Below are positions 1-12,500 of a stretch of DNA of 63,918 nt, piece by piece. Made by a program: the position numbers and the translations under genes. The notes beneath the pieces are model-generated. The model was not told the DNA's origin, searched no databases, and saw nothing but the letters and a program-made list of their open reading frames with translations. This DNA is from Phoronis australis (Eukaryota; Phoronida; Phoronidae). Location of the stretch: assembly GCA_002633005.1 (NCBI GenBank), contig NMRA01000305.1, forward strand, positions 280,195-344,112. Reading direction: 5' to 3'. How positions within the stretch are numbered: the first letter of the stretch is position 1; each line of letters begins with the position of its first letter.

Positions 1-525
1 CGCGGCTTTGCGTGATTTTGCATTTCACATTATAAAGAGTTCCATAGCAACTCGAGTATGAGTGTCAGATTTGAGTACGTTTGGAGTCTACTCGAAATAC
101 GACATTAGATACGCTTTTTTGAGTACGACTCCAGTGAGCACGATTTTGAGTTTGAAATCTCGAGTATGAGTATGAGTCTGAGTACGGAGATTGGAGACCG
201 GGCCCTGGACGAGTTGATCAACTGATCATGTAAATTAAGAGCAAATCCAAGTCAGAATCTTGAATGAATACGGGTTGGCGTCAGAATTATTAGGAAAAAC
301 ATATTTTGTAGACTTTTATACATAGGTGCTTTGCCTGATGTGAAAAATGAACCAACCGGTACATTTCATGGAGGTCGCCATTGCATCTCAAACTGAGGCT
401 GAGCATGCGCATTGGTGTAAATAAACCGCCATCATTCGAAAAGTTATATTTACAAGCAGCGGATTACGTCTTCGTTAAAGTTGATATTTATTGTTAACGT
501 GCAATTAAGAAAGTGATCTGGAGCA
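1..525 (+). promoter_or_regulatory. POC1 upstream region and likely promoter
   Basis: No coding signal. Bases 1-200 are a degenerate run of GAGTA(T/C)GAG-like words. Between 370 and 440 lie a near NRF1-like GAGCATGCGCA (401-411), an inverted CCAAT box ATTGG (411-415) and a YY1-like CCGCCATC near 428. Such motifs are common in TATA-less housekeeping promoters. The placement just upstream of exon 1 is suggestive only. Confidence 0.4.
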
Positions 526-540
526 ATGGTTACTGTTCTT
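526..540 (+). CDS. POC1: POC1 exon 1 (coding part)
   Basis: Five codons (MVTVL) followed by a strong donor GTAAGT at 541. Phase 0 joins to exon 2, matching the usual POC1 N-terminus. A 2.2 kb intron follows. Confidence 0.8.
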
Positions 541-3500
541 GTAAGTATTGGCTGATGCTGATGGCGTTTTACTGTCACTTGACCGATGTGACTGTGTGGT
601 GCAGTTGTTCTGCAAGCGAAATTCTCGTCAACACACCGTCACCAGTCCAATGCCGAGTCCCGAGTGCTCAAGTCAGATGGCCAGTGAGCTGGCCGAGTTC
701 GTTGACACAATGGTGAACTTTGTGTAGGGCCTTTGGAAAGCAGCCCTGAATTTTAACTATTTATTTGTATAAATTATTTGTTAATCATTGAAAATCAATT
801 TCATCTCACCGAATATTCAAATAGGCAGTGGCGGATCTAGGATATCATGACAATGATAATGGGGACCCAACATTTTGTCTCAGGCAATTGCGCAAAGCAT
901 GATTTCATGCGCGCACCCAGCCTGTAAGATAGGGAGGCTCAAATTACTGGACCTTCTACTAAAAAACAAACAGAGGACTAAAAAAACAAGAAAAGGAACA
1001 AGAAAAGGATTGCACAGCTCGTTTGAGGCGGACACTTGCAATGGGCTTATGGGGTCTGAGGCTCTGATCCCCCCCCTCAGCCGCATATTAATTACCAGGG
1101 TTAATTTATTAATGAAATCAATATTTAATCAAGCTTTTGCTATTTTATTTTTTGCAGCAGCGAAGAGGGCCCACCCCCCCTTAAATCCACCTTTTATACA
1201 ATAGTATTGGGTTTAATTCAGTGGAAACAACTGGTTCTCATCTTTTCTGGACAATGTAGACAGTCATAACTGTCCATACAGCATTGTCAGCTAGTTTTGT
1301 TTAGCACCAAAGATGTTAATACCTAGTCCTATACAATATTAATGTCCTAGCCGCTGCCAAGTGGAGGGATGACATAATGGGGGGGGGGGGCAGCCCAGAG
1401 ATTTTATGACGAGTATATTTATCTGGAAAGTCTTGAACTGGACTCTTGAAGCATGTGCAATTCCACTTTGAAATGGAATTTTCATGTTCAGTCATAACCG
1501 AAGACATCAAGCTCCGATGTCGTTCAACAACCCAGCGTTCGACACGCTTCACAAAGTTTTGATTTAAATTAGTTTTAGTCTCGAAAAGAAGGTGCAAATT
1601 TAGTGCCAGCCTTTTATTCGGTTACTGAGAAGACGCATCCAGTAGCATGCAGAAAAATGGGGGGAAAACATCCAATCGCTATGAATAAACTTTTTGAAAT
1701 TGCGACTGATTTGTAGTTTACTTTTGTTAGTACTAGGTTACATGCATTTGAGCAAACAAAGGAGCATCCAATAAAAAATCACCTCTGGCATGGACAAACC
1801 TCTGCATGTTGCTGGACGCATTCAATCATTTATAGTTTGACAAAGTACTGAATCAATGTCATAGACTGCATTTTAATACCAATGTACAATTTTGCATTTG
1901 AAAATTATTTTGATTAAATTATTTGGAACAAGACTTATTTTGTGTGCTTGCAGTTTTGGCTCTCGGTCACTGTTTACCAAATCCAACAAATAGCATTGCG
2001 CAAATTAATTGCATTTTAAATGACTGAGTGTCAAGTTCGGGACAGGCACCTGTCTCAGATTCATGAAAATAGCCTGGCCTTGCAATAAACACAGTAGATC
2101 CAGTGCTATGCTTCTATAAGGTATGCTTGTGCCAATGAAGATAAAAACAACACATTTTCATTTCTTCTAATGCTTTGTTCTTAAAAAGTCCAAGTGCTCA
2201 GGTAGTTGCTTCTGGGAGACGAGAGTCCGAGATTTTGAGAGCTGTAATTTCATCGGAACTGAATGAAATAACAACCGGGTGTTAACCAGTGATTGGCTGA
2301 TTCTCAAATCAAAAATCAAGGACCACCTAAAGTGACTATTCTGTGAGGCTGCACAGCATCTCAATAGGAGAGATAGTGACAAGGATGTCAATGTGAAACT
2401 GGCTGATGCTAAGGGGCGTAATACACCACAAAGACAGTGTTATCTTAACCCCCCCCCAAGTCAACAATAATCCTAACTACACCAGTGGCCTCCAAGACTT
2501 TAAGATCATTTGATTTGTCGAAGTCTTCATAAGTTTCAGTTTTAACCCCTAACATCACAGGTTGGCACATAGGTTGTTGACATGTCATGTACGATATCCA
2601 TAGATCTGATGTTGAATAAGTTTAGACACTGCAAATGACCAACTTTATATCCTAAATTGACTCGCAGTTCAATGTTGCACACCAGATAATACATTACACG
2701 CTTGTTTTGTTTTTAGGAGGACCCAACTCTGGAGCGCCACTTTAAGGGGCACAGAGACACCGTGACGAGCCTCTGTTTCAACCCGAACATGAAGCAGCTG
2801 GGTGAGTATTGACATCACGAGTGCGCTTAAAGGAACTTAGGGCCGCACCTGTCAGGGCGTAGTCAGCTCGTACGTGCTGCTGGGAATGATGAGTTTGTAT
2901 TTTTGTATTCAATTCATGATTTTTAAGAAACTTTATGTGTAACTATATTAAACTATTCTGGATACTGAGATGTATGGAGTACTTGCCTCACGCTTTATAT
3001 TTGTTGCAGCGTCTGGCGCCATGGATTCTTGTCTAATGATTTGGAACTTCAAGCCACAGATGAGAGCGTACAGATTTGTGGGACACAAGGTAAGGTCTTT
3101 AATTACTGCGACAAAAGCACGAGACTTTCTTATCCGTTATCATCAGTCTATTGAGGAAGTCTTAGCTTAACATTTTAAATTAGAAAACGACTGGGTAATT
3201 GTTTAATTTCCTGTTATGAGGTTGTGACTTTTCACTGACATGAAATGCCAACCAAGGAACTACCAAGTATTTCTGAAAGAGCCCCACCCATAGGGGTTTC
3301 TCTTAGAAACAAGGACCAAAAAGCTCCTTTCGCGCTCTTTTTTCGGTTGTTTTACATTTCTGGTACAGTACAAAGGTATGGGAAATTTGGCAAATGTAAT
3401 TATTTGCTCAAGTTTCTCGATGACTAGTCAATGGAGGCGATTTCTGGTGAGTTTTATAGTTGCCGAACTACTGATGAAGTCAAACCTGTGTAGTGTTAAA

Positions 3501-6500
3501 ATTTAGGTAGAACAAATTACTTCCTCTAATGCCACCACCACGGAGTTGAATTTCCTGATCTCAAGTGCAGTCAATTATTCATGCTTACAGCTCTTTTTTT
3601 AAAGTACACTGCTGAATAAGATACAATACAAGTTTATGAAAGAACCCCGCACCACTTTTTTTCTGAATGAGTCCCCTAAATTTCTCATATTATCCCGCCA
3701 GCATTATTTATATTTATTATTTATATTTATTTATTATTTATATTTCATGCTCTGTCATTTCAGGATGCTGTAATGTCTGTGTGCTTCTCTCCTTCCGGCC
3801 ACCTGGTGGCGTCGGCATCTCGTGATAAGACAGTCCGTCTGTGGATACCCAGTGTGTAAGTGTGTAGGCACCAGTCATTCAAGTGTTCCTATGAAATGTG
3901 TATTGTTTCATACAAGGCTTGGAATTTTCCGCGGATACCCGGATTTCCGCTTTTTTCAAATGTTCTGTCCACGTATTTTGTTATATTTCCGCTTAAAAAA
4001 AATCGGATTTAATATAAAATTTCCGCGGCAAATTTCTTTCTTATCGCGGCGTTGCGGACGACTTTCACCTCGAAAAGCGGAAGTTGCTTTTTATGTTTCG
4101 GAGAAATGTGAATTGTCAACATTGCCGGGGCATCTGGGATAGCATGGTGGATATTTAAATGGCGTCTCGTGTGATTGTAAATCGCAGTGACAAATACTAC
4201 GACTCTGCAGCCAAAAATGTGTGAAGGTGGGAGTGGACGGACGAGCTAAAAAGACGCAGACGCATGCTTCTGGGGGTGGTACCGTGTTTTGTCGGCAAAA
4301 GGTCCACATCGACTATTTTGAGGCTGGGCAACGCGCATGTTTTGGGCCATAAAAGTTTCCGCATTTTTCGTCATTGGTCATTCCAAGCCCTGACTCCAAT
4401 AGTATTCAGACAAAATGACCTGGAGTTCCCCGTCATGGCGGTTGGGCAGACGCCAAATTCATCTTCAGAGTGGTTATCCTTATTGACCGAAAGTCGAGGC
4501 GAATTGACAGGAAGTCTGGTAAAGTGGTTAAGCCATTGTGTAATTATAATTTTGTACCCAACAGTCATTACCAGTCATTTCTGCTGTTAACAGTTATCCA
4601 TCGTGACAAGAAAACGCTATTTTGTTGTGTGCCTGTGTAGATTGTGCTGGTCAAGAGACGCTCCGGAAAGTTCCCTAGATGTACACATCTTGTTATATTT
4701 TCTGTATTTCCAGGAAGGGTGAATCAACTGTGTTCAAGGCCCACACAGCTACAGTCAGACACGTAGACTTCTCTCCTGATGGTCAGTACCTGCTGACCGC
4801 CTCCGATGACAAGACGGTCAAGGTAGGTGGCTAACGCTACCTGGTGTCTGGTGGCTTTCAAGACAGCTTGTAATATCACAATTTATATGGGCTCAAAATG
4901 AAAAGATGTCTTTTGTATTAACTTGCATCAAACGAATTCTTAAAATGCAGGTTTATGCGAGTCTCTTTGCTACGCAAGGTCATGGTTTCCATAGGACTGT
5001 TTTTACACACCTTGGGCTCTTGTTTTTTTTTAAGTATTCTTCTTATTTAACATAAATTATGAAATAATATAAAATGTCACATAATTTACGTCACTGACTT
5101 GCGAAAGTGGTGATGTTTTTAAAAGCCTGATACGTTGTCTATTTTCTAGGTGTGGTCAACGCACAGGCAAAAGTTTCAATTCTCACTGAACCAGCACATG
5201 AACTGGGTGCGATGTGCAAAGTAAGTTATGTGTATTTTTGGCATTATTATGCTGAGCGCTGCTACTGTAATATGGCTTGGGATGTCCTGTTTCACACTAT
5301 GGCAAGTGTGGATTATTTTAATTTAATTTGCCATCCTCGCAAAAAGTCTAGTCGTGGACACTTATTAGTCCTGTCCTTGGACGGGCCCTTTCATCATGTT
5401 AGTTTCGTAATTCATTTCACTTTGAAGTTGTGATTTTTACTTGCCAGTGCTCGCTCAATATAACTAAGAATGTGCACTGTCTAAACAAAATACTGATTGA
5501 CTGATACTTTTAAATCAATGGGTTCTGGCGCTTAACATCATTCGCAGACCACCCACTCTAAAGGATAATTGAATGTGGTGGTCCATTGTCTTTTTAAGGA
5601 TGGTGAACATATCACTATTGCATTGTGTATTGCTTTTGTTTAGTTTCTTCGATTCGGCTTTGTGATTGGCCAAATTTTTTGTCTGGGAATGATGTCTGTG
5701 GCTAGTTCTGTACTTGCATATAGAGGTCACTATAATTCTGTGAGTTGGTTGATTGCACCCTTAGTCCTTTTCCAAGTTTTTAAGAGCATGCAGACTTAAG
5801 AAGTTGGAAAAAATCTTGGCATATACGTTTGATGATCTTCATGAATCTCCTTTTTAGTTCTGTGTTTTACGGTAGGTTGTTGGCATGAGGTCAATGGATC
5901 TGTTGAAGAATTGTAACATGACGCTTTAGGGTTGTTCTCGATATCTTGCAACAAACTTTCATGAAACTGGTCATAGATGGATACAAATAACAAACTTAGT
6001 GATATTCTACCAGTCATGAACTATAAGCATGCAACTATGATTTATTTAAGTGCAGATTTCTTATTCACTTCTCACGTGATTGTCTTGTATGTGTGGTCAG
6101 GTGGTCCCCCGACGCCCGGCTGATTGTGTCTGGTAGCGATGATAAAACTGTCAAGCTGTGGGACAGGACAAGTAAAGATTGTATACACACATTCTTTGAG
6201 CATGGAGGGTAAGTTTGAAATGTCAACTTTTTGGCCGGGATGGATTTAATAAATGACAGGTCAATTCAAACGACATTTTCTTCTCTCACACTTCCTGAAA
6301 CATTTGTTATTCGTGAGGTTATTGGAATTGTGTCTCAAATTTTTCGTATGGCGAAAAAATTTATTTCTGTTAAGTGTGTTTGGCATGTGACAGGACATGT
6401 CAAAACCTATGTTTTCAGGGTTAGCCAACTTTCGCAAAGTTGGCCTGCTCAATCTAATCAGTGGCAGTGGGGTCTTTCAGTTCCTGTTCATCTGCTATTA

Positions 6501-9500
6501 AGGCATGGAAATTTGTCAGTAAGAGGCAATTTTATTATTTTCATGTTTTGGCCATACGTTGACAGGAAATGCTATTTTAAATCAGCATTTTATGCCAAAA
6601 GTATTCAATAACAGTGGTTGGACATAGGCCAATGACATCATCAATTCATCTTCAAAGCAGTGTTGTGTCAGAACTGGGGATAGAGGGGACTTTGGTGTAC
6701 AGTTAGCAGTGCGAAAATGCTGTGTGGTAATTATGACTGCCAGCCATTTCAACTGTAAACTGTTACAGCCATCATNTCAATTAGCCAATCACAAACAGTC
6801 TTTCATGAATACTTGGGACCTTATGCCTTGTCTGAAGCAACCCAGCCTAACTAGGCCCTTTTAAATTATCTGATTGGCCGTTATTTTTGAATTGAGTTTG
6901 ACCTACTTAGGTGAATGCTGGTCAGCCGGATACATCTGGCACTAGCCAGACAGACTGGAATGTTGAGACCCGTATGAGCCTGGGCTTAGCAGAAGCAGGG
7001 TTAAGGCATGGAAATTTGTCAGTAAGAGGCAATTTTATTATTTTCATGTTTTGGCCATACGTTGACAGGAAATGCTATTTTAAATCAGCATTTTATGCCA
7101 AAAGTATTCAATAACAGTGGTTGGACATAGGCCAATGACATCATCAATTCATCTTCAAAGCAGTGTTGTGTCAGAACTGAGGATAGAGGGGAATTTGCTG
7201 TACAGTTAATAGTGTGAAAATGCTGTGCGGTAATTATGACTGCCAGCCATTTCAACTGTAAACTGTATCAGCCATCATGATGGGGAAAACAACATTTAGT
7301 CTTGTTTGTTGTACTCTAACACATATTCAATATGTCTTGCAGGTTCATCAACTGTGTAGCCTTTCACCCCAGTGGTACGTGTATAGCGGCTGCGGGCACA
7401 GACTCCACAGTCAAGGTTTGGGATATCCGTATGAACAAACTGCTACAGCACTACACGGTCCACTCGGCTTCAGTGAACAGTTTGTCCTTCCACGCTAGCG
7501 GCAACTACCTCATCACCTCCTCAGACGATTCAACACTCAAAATACTAGATCTGCTTGAGGGGAGGCTGTTTTATACGTTACATGGTCACCAGGTATGGCA
7601 CTGTTAGTAGTGGTAATTATGTTCAGTTCACGGTTCTGTTTGGTGAAATGGTTATGCATCAGTTTGTACATGGCTCACTAGACAGTATCATAAAGACTTG
7701 TCAGAAGCAGAAGCAGGCTGTTCAGTTTTAGCATGGATTGATTCAAGATTTACAATATGGATTTCCCAGTTTCTGAAGGCATCCTTGACTATTGATGCGT
7801 GACTGCGCTGGGTGTCACTGTGAAAAGATGAGTCTGCAATAAAATTTGCCGTCTTGATATCAGGGCTTGGAATTTTCCGCGGAAACGCAGATTTCCGCTT
7901 TTTTCAAATGTTCTTTCCGCGCATTTTATAATATTTCCGCGTAAAAAAAATCGGATTTGATATAAAATTTCCGCGGCAAATTCCTTTCTTACCGCGGCGT
8001 CTGCAGACGACGTTCACCTCGAAAAGCGGAAGTTGCTCTTATGTTTCGGAGGAACGTAAATTGTCAACATTGCCGGGGCATCTGGGATAGCGTGGTGGGA
8101 TTTTCAATGGCGTCTCGTGATACTGTAAACCGCGGCGACAAATACTACGGCTCTGCAGCCAAAAGTGTGTGGAGTGGGAGTCGACGGGCGACCTAAAAAA
8201 GGACGCAGACGCATGCTACTGATGGTGGTATTCCAAGCCCTGTGATATCTTGACTAACTTTTTATCCTGGAAACTAATAAGGACAATGAGGTCACTGAAC
8301 TGTAGTTAGCTAGTGGTGCACCAACCGCTGCTTACGCTCACTCTTTACTTGGGCTTACATATACCGAACAGGGGCCCAAATACTGAACAAGGCATCCTAG
8401 CTAGGGTGTCTATATTTCAGTCGAGGTGTTCGTTAGCACGCACACTAGGTAGGGACCTGAGAGTCAATTGTGCCAGCAATAAAACTTTTTATCTTTGTCT
8501 TCGACTTGGTAAAACTTACATAAAATCTTGATGAACGACAATGTAGACTACAACTGATAAAAAATCATTTGATCAGTAATATTTTCCGGGAGAAATTTAG
8601 ATGATCTAGGATTGAATCTTTCTATTTGATGATGACGTGCCAAAGTGTCTTCGCAAGACTGTTCATTCTTAGGTGCTGCATTCTGACTTACACTGCTTGT
8701 ATGTTGGTGTCAATGTTTACAATAATGAGAAATATTGAAGAGGTGCTGTACACAGGAAAAAATGTATAAAGGTAAGCTGCTTGTTTTTGTAAGTTATTTT
8801 ATTAAGAAGGGCTTCTACTGCATTACAGGGTCCAGCTACAGCTGTGAGCTTCTCACAGAATGGGGAATATTTCGCCTCAGGGGGATCGGATGAACAGGTA
8901 TGCTTAGGATTACGTAACACTTATCAGATGCGGATGACGTGGTTTTGCAATGGACTGACATAAGCAATAGTTCCTTGCAGGGGTCTCGGATTTTGAGAAC
9001 CAGTTTGATGCCTGTTATTTGATGGAGAAAACTGGTTCTTAAAATGCGGGATCCCTGTAAGTGATTACTGGCATGACGTGCATGAATGTTTCGATGTTGC
9101 AAGATATAACAACAAATTTAGCAGCAGTTTGTTCATACAGTGTGTACGTGTAGTGGTGTGTTGCAACTTTGATGTTTACTTATGATGACATTTTAGTTGG
9201 ATGTTAAACAGGTGTTACGTGGTAGTCTGTGAAGGATGACGCGTACACATTTGTTTTGCTAAATTTGCTTGCGAAGACTGTATATCAGTCATTCTCTCAG
9301 ATGTATGTCAATCATTCTTGTATCCGTCAATCAATCGGTCTCTTATCTGTGACAGGTGTTAGTGTGGAAGTGTAACTTTGACCAGATGGACTACAGTGAG
9401 GTGGCCAAGTCTCACGCTAGCAGGACCCAGGAGGCTGCCGCCCCACCCACCATACATGACATACCGCCCAGGTCTCCATCCAAGTCCCCAGGGAGGGGAT

Positions 9501-12500
9501 ATGTACCCTCTAAGGTAGGCAGTGGTGTGAGCCGAAAGGGACCAGACTCCTATGGTTAACGCGTGTCCTGTGGGTACAAGGACACAAAATTTGTCTGCAT
9601 TGTGTAGGATTTGTATAGCAAGGTGATGCATCATGAAGGCAAAGGTCAACGTTTTTATGCGCCCTCATATTTATATGTGGACGCATTATGCTGTCATCTC
9701 AGTCCGTGCGGGCCATGTCCGTCCGGTGTCCATCCGGCGTCCGCTGCTCGAACTCCAAAACCGTTTGACGAATGTTCATGAAATTTTGCACATTTGTTCC
9801 TTTCGTGGATGGGACAGCATTAGCGAACTTTCAGACGGTTTCGACTACCGGTCTGCCCCCTAGTGGCAATTTTATTTTTTCCGCTTACCTCTATATCTTC
9901 AAAGGTCTTCCGCGTATTTACATAAAATTTGGCATGTATTAGTGAGATGACGCTATCCACCTGTTTTGGATAGGTTCGACGTAATTTGCGCCACCTAGTG
10001 GCCATTTTTTACTGTTTTCGAGTATGTTTTTAGTCGTCCACCCCTCTATCAACCAAACCACTCTAAGGATGATTGTGGAAATTGGCATGTATGTTCTTAC
10101 TATGAAGAGGACGGCTGATGATTTACTGATGATTCGACGACTGTGGTGCCTCCTAATGGCAGTTTTTTTTTTTGCGCCAATGGCTGTATCTCCTAAACCG
10201 TTTCAGAATCTTTACTAAATTTAGTAAGTGCATTTATATGATGTCGACAAAGAATGACAACGACTTTTGGACGGATTTGATTACTGGTGTGCCCCGTGGT
10301 GGCAATTTTATTTTTTTCATGCGAAGCTCTGTATCTTCAAAGGTCCTCAACATGTTTTCAAAACATTTGGCGTACAGGCTTCTGTTAGTGTGATGATGCT
10401 ATCTTTCCGTTTTCAGATGACTTCGACTTAGTTTGCGCCACCTAGTGGCCATTTTTACTGTTTTCGAGTCAGTTTTTTGGCGTCCACCCCTCTATCAACC
10501 AAATCGCTTTCAGGATAATTGTGAAAATTGGCATGTATGTTTTTACTATGAAGTGGACGGCTGACGATGATTTTCTGCTGACTTCAGCTACTGTGGCGCC
10601 TCCTAGTGGCAGTTTCATTTTTTGCGCCCATGGCTGCACTGACTTTGTAGCATGTTGAGCCGATAACACTCGAGCCTCGAGGTTTTTTCGCATGCAGTAT
10701 GGTGGTACGTGTTCACAGACACTTGCAATGAATGAATATTCAAAACTGTTTTGAATGGTTAAGAAAATATCGTCTGGTGCAAAACATTGCCCAGTGCAGA
10801 TTCATCAACACTATTTTTTCAGAAATGTTTTAGTGTTAAGGAATGAGGTGTACATTGGGCATGTATTAGTATCAGTAAGGACCTTTTCTATTGATTAATA
10901 GGATCATTTCAGTAAGCGTGTTGTTCCTCAACTAAACACCTTAAATTGTTCTGAAAATTGGAGATCAAATTACTACGTGTATTTTAGAAACTGTTTATGA
11001 GGCTATTAAGTAGGAAATGTACCCATGCCCGTACCCAGTGTGGGCTCAAATGAGTCCCTCATTTGGCAAAAAGGTCCTCCTGAAAGAAACCAAAAGTCCA
11101 AGACAAAAATCCACTAAAAAGGCATTGAATTCTGCAAAAGCACAATTCATAGCTCTGATCGCTGAACGAACCCGTTTTTTTTTTTTTTTTTAGTTAGTGA
11201 AACGTCCACTGAGAAAAATTGGAGTCCCTTAAATTTGGTCTGTATGCAATAATCTGCAAATTTACTGAAAAATTGGCGAAACTGGTTTCATAGTACTCCA
11301 ATGAAGTTTTGATGGTACACAGGTCTGCTATTGTTACAGGACAAGATGTCGGTGAATTTGCTGAGGTCTTTTGTATTTTGACAGGAATTCCACGCCAGTC
11401 GAGAGCTAAGAAATATGAAGGATGTGCCACCAGGGGTCACTGACGTTGGACCTGCTCTGTTTTCACACCCATACGTATGCTATACACTGAATTAATTACT
11501 CACTGAAATCTTGTCATAAGGCACACACACACAGACATACATGCATAGGTTCAAGCGTGCACATAAAGTGACTGTAAATCTACTTCTGGTTTCAATCTCG
11601 TACCACTGTAAAATGGGTCTCAACTTGTTCTTTACTCAGATAAGGAATGATTTCTGGTGCAGGGACAAACAGACTGGTAATCCTTGAGACCGTGCACAGC
11701 ACATCAAATGATTCACCATGGTGATCCAATGTATCACGTTTAATCTCGAGCAATAATGAAGCATCGGTTTTTCCCAATCCCAAGCTAAGCAAGGAACCAG
11801 TATAATCCATATTTATAACGAAGAGTACCCAAAATTAATTTTTTTTAAGCGAAGGCGGGTTTATAAAAGCCGTAAAAGTGGTAATTGTGCGTTTTTAACC
11901 TTTGAGGTAACCAATCATCTAAACTGCCTTGGATTAGAACTCTCCGTATGTTGTTTTAAATGTTTATTGATATCCGTTGAGTTGCAGATTAAGCCAGAAA
12001 TATTTGATGGCCACAGAAGCACAATGCTCGCATGTCAGTAGGGTCAAAGTCTTGTGACAGTGTTTTTTTCCTAGAAATGATTTTTGGTAAAGATTGCCCT
12101 GACTTTCATGAACGCTTACATCTTCTCGGGAAATCATTCCTTGTCTGTATTCTTTTAGTTGCGGAAGTATTGTGGGATTTAGCTGCATTTACTTTTTAGT
12201 ATGAGAACTCATCCGTCAAGACTTCTGAACTTTGCACTGAATGCCATTCGAATATAATGTTTGCCAGTATAACTAAAATCCATTTAAGCTCCTGACTTGA
12301 GAAATATTGTGGATATGTCCTTAAAGTACATTCACTTGCCTGACTTAATGTATTAACATTGATAAAAGATACGTTTAAATCTGCTTTTCGCTCAGTTAAG
12401 GTGGCTCGAAAATTGATAAATTATTCTTAAATATATATTCCTTAAAAAAAATAATTGCAGGCGGTCTGATACGCGTTGTACCAGACGTGCGCAGGCCTCG

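Noticed and set aside
1316-1597. 93-codon minus-strand frame in POC1 intron 1
   Set aside because: No conserved domain or splice support; poly-G/C run produces Pro-rich artefact.
8627-8691. C/D box snoRNA in POC1 intron 8 (ATGATGA ... CTGA)
   Set aside because: No terminal stem and no internal C'/D' pair; motif pair is expected by chance.
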